Assembly: GCF_001456025.1 (NCBI RefSeq)
Contig: NZ_LMTZ01000083.1
Span: forward strand, 101,915-165,914
Source: Mastigocoleus testarum BC008
GTDB lineage: Bacteria; Cyanobacteriota; Cyanobacteriia; Cyanobacteriales; Nostocaceae
Direction: 5' to 3'
Length of the DNA: 64,000 bases
The notes beneath the pieces were generated by a model. The model worked only from the letters and a program-made list of their open reading frames with translations. It was not told the origin of the DNA and did no database searches. The first letter of the stretch is position 1, and each line of letters opens with the position of its first letter. A program made the position numbers and the translations under genes. This document shows positions 56,454 to 64,000 of the stretch, in pieces.

Positions 56454-57032
56454 ATGACATCATTCACATTAAACTTAAATTCTGTAATTAAGCTCACCCC
56501 AGAGCAATTTTATAAACTGTGTCAAGCAAACCCTGACTTAAAACTAGAACGCAATACCCAAGGAGATTTAATTATAATGCCACCTACGGGAGGAGAAACA
56601 GGAAAAACTAACTCCAATATTAATGCTCAGATATGGTTATGGAACGAACAAAAGCAACTTGGGGAAGTTTTTGATTCATCAACTGGATTTACTTTACCAT
56701 CAGGTGCTGACCGTTCTCCCGATGTTTCTTGGGTGGAAAAATCTCGTTGGGATACTTTGAGTAAAGAACAAAAAGAAAAATTTATTCCCCTTTGTCCTGA
56801 CTTTGTGATTGAAATACTTTCACCTAATGATAGTTTGAAGAAAACTCAAAACAAAATGCAAGAATATATCGCCAATGGTTGTCGTTTGGGTTGGTTGATA
56901 AATCGCAAAAAACAGGAAGTAGAAATTTATCGTCCGGGACAAGATATTGAGATTTTAAAGTTACCTCAAACTTTGTCGGGGGAAAGTGTATTATCTGGAT
57001 TTGTACTTAATATGCAAAAAATTTGGGAATAA
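56454..57032 (+). CDS. Uma2 family (DUF820) restriction-endonuclease-like protein
   Basis: 192 aa, full length for the family. Typical segments: KLTPEQFYKLCQANPDLKLE, RNTQGDLIIMPPTGGETG, SPDVSWVEKSRW and CPDFVIEILSPNDSLKKTQN-KMQEYIANGCRLGWLI. The E-x(n)-D-x(n)-ExL...K arrangement (PDVSW, FVIEIL, K of KMQEYI) follows the PD-(D/E)XK nuclease core. Members are abundant in cyanobacteria and function is unproven. AGGAAAG precedes the ATG. It is convergent with the NACHT gene 35 nt away. Confidence 0.9.
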   Translation: MTSFTLNLNSVIKLTPEQFYKLCQANPDLKLERNTQGDLIIMPPTGGETGKTNSNINAQIWLWNEQKQLGEVFDSSTGFTLPSGADRSPDVSWVEKSRWDTLSKEQKEKFIPLCPDFVIEILSPNDSLKKTQNKMQEYIANGCRLGWLINRKKQEVEIYRPGQDIEILKLPQTLSGESVLSGFVLNMQKIWE

Positions 57033-57067
57033 AAAATAAACTTTTATTTACAATAACTGGGTAATTT

Positions 57068-59515
57068 TCACAAAGTCATTGCTGCAAAATACTCTTGTAG
57101 TAGTCGGTGAATGAAGCGATAGCGTCCACCAATACGTTGGAGAAATAAGCGTTCGGTGCAATAGTCGAGAAAGTGGGCGTAGTTCCAGGGAATGTAGCCA
57201 TTGCAGTAAAGAATGGTGCGAAGAGAAAGATGTTTAGCTAAAGATGAGAAACTAAAACTTAGCAAAATCCAAAGAGTAAAAGAAATAGCTGTACTCCAAA
57301 TATTTTGTTTTATATTCGAGGAGATAATATAGTAAATATAAAAACCCTGAATCCAGGTTACAATTAATGCAATTTTTAGTGTTTCGTAGAAACCTTGGTT
57401 TGGAATATTACTGTTTTCAATTGGCTTGACTAAAAATAAAGATATAAAGATAAAAGGAGCGATTAATCCACAGGAAAATACGGAAAATATTTTTCCTATG
57501 AGATTCAATATAAAGTTTAGTAAAAATCCTCCTTGTTGCTCAATAAATTCAAGATAATTGATTGTTAATAAAAATATTAAATAATGATGAGAGTAAGATG
57601 ATTGGCGGAACTCTTTCATTTGTGAATTAACATTTAGACTTATCTGTACAATATCTTCTCTTTGTTTTAATCCTCTCTTTTTTGCTCCAATCACATACAT
57701 TATTTTGGCTGACATCATATGCGTTCCATACATCAACACTACTATCGGCATCAATGAAAATTTGGAATGAACTAAGAACAATCCCTTCAGTGGAAATATA
57801 AAATATCTTTCAATTTCTTGTAGTGATGGAATTCTTATCTTTAATTTCTGAGAAAGATCGATATCATGAATTATAGGTACGTGCTGCTTAAATTCTTTTG
57901 GTAAATCTCGTTTGAAGAGCCAGCAAAATAGATGAATCCAAGGATATTCTATTAACCGCACTCCATCTGCTTTAGTTTCTGCTGTCAACATGAAAACGCC
58001 AAACAAGCCGATAAAGATATTTTGGATAATTACGAAATTATTAGGTGGCTGAAAATATGGTAATAAAGCACTTGTAGAAATGATTCCGACGCATAATGTA
58101 TTAATAGCAAAAAGTAGAAACCAATACAGCCATTGATGATGCTTTTTTTTAAGAAAAAGATAAGGCTGCATTTCTTCAATCAAAAACTCAGTTTGGGACT
58201 CTTCTTGTAACTGCTGCGCCAAATAAACTAGCCATTTACGGGTTTTCCTTCTACTGGGAGGATTTTTATTTCGATAACTAAGACTCTTAAGTCCCTGCGA
58301 TTCCATTTGTGATGTTACAAGCTCTCTACCAATAGCAGTTTCCCAGTAAGCATCGAGAAGGGATTGAATTCGTTCTTTAGTTGGTGTCAGTTTTCCCCAT
58401 TCATAAAGAGATAAATTTTTATCAAAGGAAATAAATCCTAAAATCGACAAAAATAAGGGTTTTCTTAGGAGTCTTAATAGTTCTGCATCATCTTGCAGGG
58501 TTTCCCAAAATTCTATTTGGTTTAATTGCGCTAAATATGTTTTTATTTTCTCATCTGTAAGTGGTTGCAGCACAATAGCTCCATTCAGATGTAAGCGTGT
58601 CTCCTGCTTTGGTGAAGTCTCCTCTAAATCCTGCTCATCATTTTCTATTTGTTGTCGAACAACTTTCTCATACTCTTCTCGACGACTACACACAACCAAA
58701 TACTGCGATCGCGATTCACTTTGCAAAAATTCATTAATTTTCTGCACGCATGGTTCTTGACGAATTGATTCTAATTCATCCAAACCATCAAGCATTGGTA
58801 GCAATTTAGCCTCATCTACCCAGTTAGTACCAACATCCTGACGCACCCCATACTTTGAATTTAGTTCTAATACTAACCATTTATGGATCGACTGTTCGTC
58901 ATCTTTCCAATTGGAGAGATTAAGCAGCACCGGAATTGGATAATCAGCTTCTTTTTGAGCTCGTACAATCAAAGATTCAGCTAAATCTAACATTGTAGTA
59001 GTTTTCCCAGCACCAGGATCCCCCAAAATCAGTAACTGATCCGCAATTTCTTCTTGCTCAAAAACTTCTAAAATACTGGTACTGTGGGGGATAGGTTCAC
59101 GCTTGCGGTTCCCAATTTTAATATCTGAACTCCAAGGACATTTTACTTGTTCCGGTTGAGCTTCCTTACCCAAATTTATTAATACTGCATTGTGTAAAGA
59201 CCCCTTTAGTCGGGCTTTAACTTCTTCTTTCACTGCTTGGAGCAACAGTTTTTCATTTCGGGGACGTTTAGCTTTTTGCTTTTCTTGCAGAACTAAATGC
59301 AATACTTCCTTGATAGTTTCAGCATCTGTACCGTAATAAATGCGATCGCCAATCTGAATATTTCTACCATCTGCAATATTGACGATATCCTTACCCACTT
59401 GTATTGAACCGTCACGCAAGCGCAAAATTCTCCGCAGGGTCTTTATATCGTCCTCGGTTTCTTCCCCATCAGCGATACGGTCAAAAATGGCTCTTAATTC
59501 TTCATTAGAACTCAT
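57068..59515 (-). CDS. STAND protein: N-terminal adaptor motif-NACHT-multi-helix membrane domain
   Basis: 815 aa. Residues 1-60 form an adaptor (effector-associated-type, EAD10-like) domain: EELRAIFDRIADGEETEDDI then NIADGRNIQIGDRIY at 46-60. NACHT follows, with P-loop GDPGAGKTT (165-173) and Walker B LLPMLDGLDEL (238-248). From about 458 to 755 there are six or seven hydrophobic helices. The end (RYRFIHRLLQEYFAAMTL) is the conserved tail of this cyanobacterial NACHT group. STAND ATPases oligomerise on sensing a trigger; the membrane part could be a sensor or a pore-forming effector. Divergent from the caspase gene, sharing a 176-bp promoter region. Confidence 0.88.
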   Translation of the reverse strand: MSSNEELRAIFDRIADGEETEDDIKTLRRILRLRDGSIQVGKDIVNIADGRNIQIGDRIYYGTDAETIKEVLHLVLQEKQKAKRPRNEKLLLQAVKEEVKARLKGSLHNAVLINLGKEAQPEQVKCPWSSDIKIGNRKREPIPHSTSILEVFEQEEIADQLLILGDPGAGKTTTMLDLAESLIVRAQKEADYPIPVLLNLSNWKDDEQSIHKWLVLELNSKYGVRQDVGTNWVDEAKLLPMLDGLDELESIRQEPCVQKINEFLQSESRSQYLVVCSRREEYEKVVRQQIENDEQDLEETSPKQETRLHLNGAIVLQPLTDEKIKTYLAQLNQIEFWETLQDDAELLRLLRKPLFLSILGFISFDKNLSLYEWGKLTPTKERIQSLLDAYWETAIGRELVTSQMESQGLKSLSYRNKNPPSRRKTRKWLVYLAQQLQEESQTEFLIEEMQPYLFLKKKHHQWLYWFLLFAINTLCVGIISTSALLPYFQPPNNFVIIQNIFIGLFGVFMLTAETKADGVRLIEYPWIHLFCWLFKRDLPKEFKQHVPIIHDIDLSQKLKIRIPSLQEIERYFIFPLKGLFLVHSKFSLMPIVVLMYGTHMMSAKIMYVIGAKKRGLKQREDIVQISLNVNSQMKEFRQSSYSHHYLIFLLTINYLEFIEQQGGFLLNFILNLIGKIFSVFSCGLIAPFIFISLFLVKPIENSNIPNQGFYETLKIALIVTWIQGFYIYYIISSNIKQNIWSTAISFTLWILLSFSFSSLAKHLSLRTILYCNGYIPWNYAHFLDYCTERLFLQRIGGRYRFIHRLLQEYFAAMTL

Positions 59516-59691
59516 TGATATCTACACAAGTCATGCATTTTGCTAAACGTTGGGAGATATGACAACAATCAAAAGTGCTGTTAGCTGTTTGTATTATTTA
59601 TTATATATAGGTCATGTAACTTCTCAGTTAGTTCTGGGTAAAAGCATTGGAAAGAGCAAAAAACTAAATAAACTTAATCAGTAACACAGAA
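59516..59691. promoter_or_regulatory. Shared divergent promoter region
   Basis: 176 bp between the NACHT gene and the caspase gene, so both sides of the candidate system are expected to be controlled from here. AT-rich, with no clear operator palindrome. Confidence 0.4.
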
Positions 59692-60660
59692 ATGAGCGAA
59701 CAATTTACTCACGGTTATGCACTATTAATTGGCGTCGGGGAATCTGCTTATAGTAATTTGTCATTACCAGTAACCGTAAAAGATACTCAAGCAATTTATG
59801 CAGCTTTAATCGATCCGGAACTATGTGCTTATCCTGATAACGAAGAACATATTCGGGTGCTGAATAATCAAGATGCGACGAAAGAAGGTATTTTAGAAGG
59901 ACTGAATTGGTTAAAAGCAAAAGCAGATTCTGACTCTCAAGCTACCGTGTTTGTTTACTATTCAGGACATGGTTGGCTCGAAGAGAATAACAATAGCTAC
60001 TATCTGATACAACATGATATCGATCCTTTCGACTTAACAGAATCTGCATTAGCTGCTGAAACTTTCACCGATGCATTACGCCAAATTCAAGCCGAACGTT
60101 TATTAGTTGTAATTGATAGCTGTCATGCTGCAGGTATGGCAACATCTAAAGAAGGTAAAACTACCCCTGCTTTTAAACTTCCTCAAGGTTTTGTAGAAGT
60201 TCCACCATCCAAAAGCTTAATTGATAATTTGAAACAAGGTAAAGGTAGAGTCGTTTTTACATCATCGGAAGGCGAGCAAAAATCTTGGATTAAAGATGAT
60301 TCTAGCAGTATCTACACTTATCATTTTCTCGAAGCTTTGCAAGGTGCGGGTAACAAACCAGGTGATACAGAAGTTCGAGTTTCTAACATCATGAATCATC
60401 TGGGTAAGGTTGTACCAGAAAGTGCGCGTCAGTTATATGACGCAAAGCAAACCCCTCATTTTGATATGGATGCAGGAGATTTTGTCATTACAAAACTGCG
60501 GGGTGGTAAAGGTTTACCCGATAAGGGATGGGATGAAATTAAATCTGAGGCGATGCAAAAGATAAATAAAATTGCTGATGTTATAAACCAGCATGGAAAA
60601 TTTATTACTAATATTAATGAAGCTCACGGTCTTCACATTGGTGATGTTTATCACAAATAA
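59692..60660 (+). CDS. Caspase-like (C14) protease with C-terminal adaptor motif
   Basis: 322 aa. Caspase p20-like core: LLIGVGESAYSNLSLPVTVK (12-30), catalytic H93 in VYYSGHGW and C144 in VIDSCHAAGMA, so both catalytic residues are present. The region from about 284 is a helix, and the last residues are NINEAHGLHIGDVYHK. This matches the adaptor motif in the two neighbouring STAND proteins. The orthocaspase/metacaspase family cleaves after basic residues and is linked to programmed cell death in cyanobacteria. Probably the effector of the system; co-transcribed with the NB-ARC-WD40 gene 26 nt downstream. Confidence 0.9.
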   Translation: MSEQFTHGYALLIGVGESAYSNLSLPVTVKDTQAIYAALIDPELCAYPDNEEHIRVLNNQDATKEGILEGLNWLKAKADSDSQATVFVYYSGHGWLEENNNSYYLIQHDIDPFDLTESALAAETFTDALRQIQAERLLVVIDSCHAAGMATSKEGKTTPAFKLPQGFVEVPPSKSLIDNLKQGKGRVVFTSSEGEQKSWIKDDSSSIYTYHFLEALQGAGNKPGDTEVRVSNIMNHLGKVVPESARQLYDAKQTPHFDMDAGDFVITKLRGGKGLPDKGWDEIKSEAMQKINKIADVINQHGKFITNINEAHGLHIGDVYHK

Positions 60661-60686
60661 CTACTGTAAAGTGACAAGGATAATAA

Positions 60687-63600
60687 ATGCCTACCCCCGA
60701 TGAAATTAAGGTTATTTTTGAAAAACTTACAGCAGGTACTGCAACCGATGAAGATATTGAAATCCTGCGTCAAGCTTACGAAGGTAGTGAAAGGATATCG
60801 TTTCAATATGGTAATTCCATTGTCAATATTGGGCAGGGTAAGGATATTCACATTGGTGATCTTACTTATCAGACGATACATGCTGAGGTAATTCGAAAGG
60901 TTTTCCTTAAAGCTTTAGAGGAGCATCCAAAGACATCGAATAAAAAATATTACCCAGATCTACCACCTCATTTTATACGGCGTACTCAAGAAATAGAAAG
61001 GCTTAAACAATTAATTACACCAAAAAAACAGACTGATTTGCAATCATCTCATAAAGTAGGTGTGCATGGAATGGCTGGTATTGGTAAAACAGTATTAGCA
61101 TCTGCACTAGTTCGTGACAAGGAGGTGCAACAGCAATTTTCTGATGGGGTATTCTGGTTAGACATGAGACAAGAGAATTCCCTGCATGAATTGCAACTTC
61201 AAGGCTTGCAAGATAAGGCTTGTTTAATTGTCTTGGATGATGTGTCGCGTGTAGAGCAAGTGAAGGCGTTTAATGATTTGGGAGAAGGCTGTTGTCTTTT
61301 GTTTACCACTTGTGATGCCAGAATCATCACTGATTTAGGTGCTGTGGAGTATAAACTGAATTTTTTCAACAACGAACAGGCATTAGACCTATTAGCAAAA
61401 TGGGTTGGACAAGAAGTAGAAACTTTACCAAACGTGGCACGAGAAGTGGCAAAACAATGTGATTATTTGCCTTTGGCATTATCTCTTTGTGGAGCGCAAA
61501 TAAAAGACGGTATGCGCTGGAAAAGTTTGCGGGATGCCTTACAAGAAACCAAGTTAAAACGTCTGAATCGTCCAGGTGGTAGCATTTATCAATTACTTAA
61601 AATTAGCATCGATGCCTTAGCAGATGAAAATAAAACATATGCTGAGTGCTATCGGGAATTATGTATATTTCCTTCAGGCTCATCTATTCCGGAAGCAGCA
61701 CTTGCAACTCTGTGGCAAAAAACTCATCATGATATGGAAGAGCCAGATGTGGATTTTTTAATTATAATATTGACCCGCAAAGACTTATTGCGAAGAACCG
61801 GTAATGCAGCTGAGCAATTAGTTTCAATGCACAATTTACTATATAAATATTTACGTAGCTTAGTTAGCGATAGCGATTTAAAAGCTTTAAATGAGGAGTT
61901 TTTAGCAGCATATTGGAGTAAATCTACTAATGGTTGGCATACAGTTCCGGATGATGGCTATTTCTTTAAGTATCTTGCATATCATTTATTTAGTGCTGGT
62001 CGTGAGACAGATTTACGAGAACTGTTGCTGGATTTTAACTGGCTACAGAAAAAATTAGAGATTATAAATACTTATGCTTTGATTGCTGATTTCAATTATC
62101 TTTTAGATGATGTAGAACTACGTTTAATACAAAAAGCTCTTGTACTCAGTGCCCACATCTTAGAGCAAGATCGCAAACAATTGTGGAGTCAACTACAGGG
62201 TCGCTTGATGAGAGACACATCTACTACGATCGAGACCCTTCTCCAACAGAAACCTCCTTTTCCTCTATTTCGTACTCTTACTCCTAGCCTTCACCAAGCT
62301 GACACTGCTTTATTACGTATCTTTACTGGTCACTCCGATCATGTCAAAACCTTGGCAGTTTCTGCTGATGGTAAGTATGTTCTTTCTGGTTCATCTGATA
62401 CAAGTCTGAAGCTATGGAATCTAAATACAGGCGAACAAATATGCACACTTGATGGTCATAATGCGATTATTTATACTGTGAAGTTGATTCCTGAACGAAT
62501 GCAAGCAATTTCAGGAGCAGCAGACGGAAGTATTAAACTCTGGGACTTAGAAAAACAGGAATGTATACATACTTTTAAAGAAAATACAAGTTCTGTGTAT
62601 ACTGTGGCGTTGATACCTGAACGAATGCAAGCAATTTCAGGAACAGCAGACGGAAATATTAAATTATGGGATTTAGAAAAACGTGAATATAAATACACTT
62701 TGAGGGCGCATGAAGCTTCTATCAATGCTTTAGCGGTGCTTCCCGAACAAATGCAAGCGATTTCAGCCTCATCTGACTCAACTCTAAAACTTTGGGATTT
62801 AGAAAATCGGAAATGTATTGGTACTTTCCAAGGTCATCAGGGTGCAATTCAAACTGTTGCAGTACTCCAGAAACACAAACAAGTTATTTCCGGTTCAGCA
62901 GAAGGAATCTTAAAATTATGGAACTTGGAAAATTTTGAATGTCTACATACATTCAAGGCTCATGAAGGTTCGATTTGCTCTGTAATATTTTTAACTGACC
63001 AGATGCGAGTTGTTTCAAGTTCAACAGATAAAACTCTCAAGTTATGGAATTTAAAACAAAGAAATTGTGAACTCATACTCAAGGATAGCGATTGGGCAAA
63101 CGCCGTCGCAATAATTCCTACCAGTGAAGACTTAATTGCTGCTTCTGATGATTACACTTTGAAGTTATGGAGTTTAAGCAATCAAAAGTCCAAATTATCT
63201 GTTGAAAGACATAATGATACAGTCAGGGCTTTAGCTGTTACAGCAGATGGTAAACAGGCTATCGCTATCTCTGCTTCTGAGGACAAAACTCTCAAATTAT
63301 GGAATATAGGTAGCGGGAAGTGTGAACTTGAACTCACTGGTCACCACGACATAGTTACTGCTCTTGCTTTAACTCCAGATGGGAAACAAGCTGTCTCAAC
63401 TTCCTTGGATGGCAAACTAAAAGTATGGGATCTGAGACATAAAACTAATAGCAGATGCAAACTCACTATTCATCAAAGCCTTCCAGCCACTAGCATCGCT
63501 TTTATAACAAATAGTGAAGAATCTATTCTCATTGCATCAGATAACATTTTATGGCTTATAAATTTAAATGATTTGGAATGTAATTTCCTTCCCGAAGTTC

Positions 63601-63965
63601 ATAGCGATATGATTACAGATTTAGCTGTCACAGCAGATGGTCGACAAGCTATTTCTGCTTCAAAGGATGGCACGCTTAGGTTATGGGATTTAAAAAATGG
63701 GGAATGTAAACGAGTTCTGGAAACTCAAGCTAAGACAATTACTGCAATAGCAATGACACCAGATGGGAAATGGGTTGTTTGTGCTACAAACGATAACAAT
63801 TTAAAGTTATGGAATTTGCATAAAGAAGAAGACAAGTATCAAAGTTTTTTGTTCGGGCATACTGATTGGATAAATGCTTTGGCAATTACAGCTGATGGCA
63901 AGCGTGCTATCTCTAGCTCATATGATAAAACCCATCTTCCGCACTCTAACTGTCACAATCGGTAA
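60687..63965 (+). CDS. STAND protein: adaptor motif-NB-ARC-WD40, cut short in the 13th WD repeat
   Basis: 1092 aa. The N-terminal adaptor (DEIKVIFEKLTAGTATDEDI, then NIGQGKDIHIGDLTY at 47-61) is related to that of the NACHT protein. NB-ARC follows: P-loop GMAGIGKT (128-135), Walker B CLIVLDDV (179-186) and DYLPLALSLCGA (259-270), then a winged-helix region. From about residue 540, twelve WD40 repeats are clear (…SADGKYVLSGSSDTSLKLWN and so on). The 13th breaks off after SSYDKT and ends HLPHSNCHNR, unlike any repeat end. WD40 propellers in NLR-like proteins act as ligand sensors. Complete coding frame, but its 3' end looks recombined. Confidence 0.9.
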   Translation: MPTPDEIKVIFEKLTAGTATDEDIEILRQAYEGSERISFQYGNSIVNIGQGKDIHIGDLTYQTIHAEVIRKVFLKALEEHPKTSNKKYYPDLPPHFIRRTQEIERLKQLITPKKQTDLQSSHKVGVHGMAGIGKTVLASALVRDKEVQQQFSDGVFWLDMRQENSLHELQLQGLQDKACLIVLDDVSRVEQVKAFNDLGEGCCLLFTTCDARIITDLGAVEYKLNFFNNEQALDLLAKWVGQEVETLPNVAREVAKQCDYLPLALSLCGAQIKDGMRWKSLRDALQETKLKRLNRPGGSIYQLLKISIDALADENKTYAECYRELCIFPSGSSIPEAALATLWQKTHHDMEEPDVDFLIIILTRKDLLRRTGNAAEQLVSMHNLLYKYLRSLVSDSDLKALNEEFLAAYWSKSTNGWHTVPDDGYFFKYLAYHLFSAGRETDLRELLLDFNWLQKKLEIINTYALIADFNYLLDDVELRLIQKALVLSAHILEQDRKQLWSQLQGRLMRDTSTTIETLLQQKPPFPLFRTLTPSLHQADTALLRIFTGHSDHVKTLAVSADGKYVLSGSSDTSLKLWNLNTGEQICTLDGHNAIIYTVKLIPERMQAISGAADGSIKLWDLEKQECIHTFKENTSSVYTVALIPERMQAISGTADGNIKLWDLEKREYKYTLRAHEASINALAVLPEQMQAISASSDSTLKLWDLENRKCIGTFQGHQGAIQTVAVLQKHKQVISGSAEGILKLWNLENFECLHTFKAHEGSICSVIFLTDQMRVVSSSTDKTLKLWNLKQRNCELILKDSDWANAVAIIPTSEDLIAASDDYTLKLWSLSNQKSKLSVERHNDTVRALAVTADGKQAIAISASEDKTLKLWNIGSGKCELELTGHHDIVTALALTPDGKQAVSTSLDGKLKVWDLRHKTNSRCKLTIHQSLPATSIAFITNSEESILIASDNILWLINLNDLECNFLPEVHSDMITDLAVTADGRQAISASKDGTLRLWDLKNGECKRVLETQAKTITAIAMTPDGKWVVCATNDNNLKLWNLHKEEDKYQSFLFGHTDWINALAITADGKRAISSSYDKTHLPHSNCHNR

Positions 63966-64000
63966 TTACTTAAATAAATCAATAATAAAAGAGTAAAAAA

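Overview
The window looks like chromosome from a filamentous, probably heterocyst-forming cyanobacterium (Nostocales, Calothrix/Rivularia-like). This rests on low GC, the HIP1 octamer GCGATCGC scattered through genes, many arrays of 7-base short tandem repeats (STRR) between genes, and cyanobacterial marker genes: the division protein Ftn2/ZipN, a class II Calvin-cycle aldolase, pdhA, a DUF4912 protein and HstK-type hybrid kinases. The species cannot be named from sequence alone.

Layout. 1-9 kb: a truncated lipoprotein, a methyltransferase, a PMT-type glycosyltransferase with a MarR regulator, two TPR proteins, DUF427, a HAD-like protein whose catalytic aspartates are both asparagine, a 303-bp heptamer array and a PsiE-like protein. 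9.3-14.7 kb: an EF-G-like GTPase, then a repeat-rich, gene-poor stretch holding probable small proteins and structured elements, then three short unknown genes with an elaborate RNA leader. 14.9-34.8 kb: a one-direction signalling island on the minus strand with four histidine kinases/hybrid kinases and two giant Ser/Thr-kinase-ATPase-GAF-histidine-kinase (HstK) proteins, followed by a relic of a third HstK copy. 35.4-46.2 kb: housekeeping and metabolic genes (nitrilase-like amidase, fructose-bisphosphate aldolase, tRNA-Lys, aldose epimerase, pdhA, ftn2). 46.3-56.4 kb: a broken EAD1-FGE gene, DUF4912, a NAGPA-like lipoprotein, a DUF2358 protein, a Get3/ArsA-like ATPase with an Hsp20-like tail, rsgA, a decayed secreted-protein gene cut by a MITE-like element, and a Uma2 protein.

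57-64 kb is the most interesting part. A NACHT-membrane STAND protein (minus strand) is divergent from a caspase-like protease and an NB-ARC-WD40 STAND protein (plus strand, 26 nt apart). Both STAND proteins carry, around residues 44-61, a short motif of the form NI-x6-[IL]-x-IGD-x1-2-Y; the caspase carries the same motif as its last ~16 residues. NLR-like sensors with the motif N-terminal and an effector with it C-terminal is the arrangement expected of amyloid/RHIM-like homotypic signalling. I propose it as a candidate abortive-infection or programmed-cell-death system. The shared motif is visible in the sequence; the mechanism is inference.

Decay is common: a frameshifted and nonsense-mutated EAD1-FGE gene, an HstK relic, a Uma2 N-terminal stub, a MITE-cut small secreted-protein gene and a WD40 protein that stops inside its 13th repeat.
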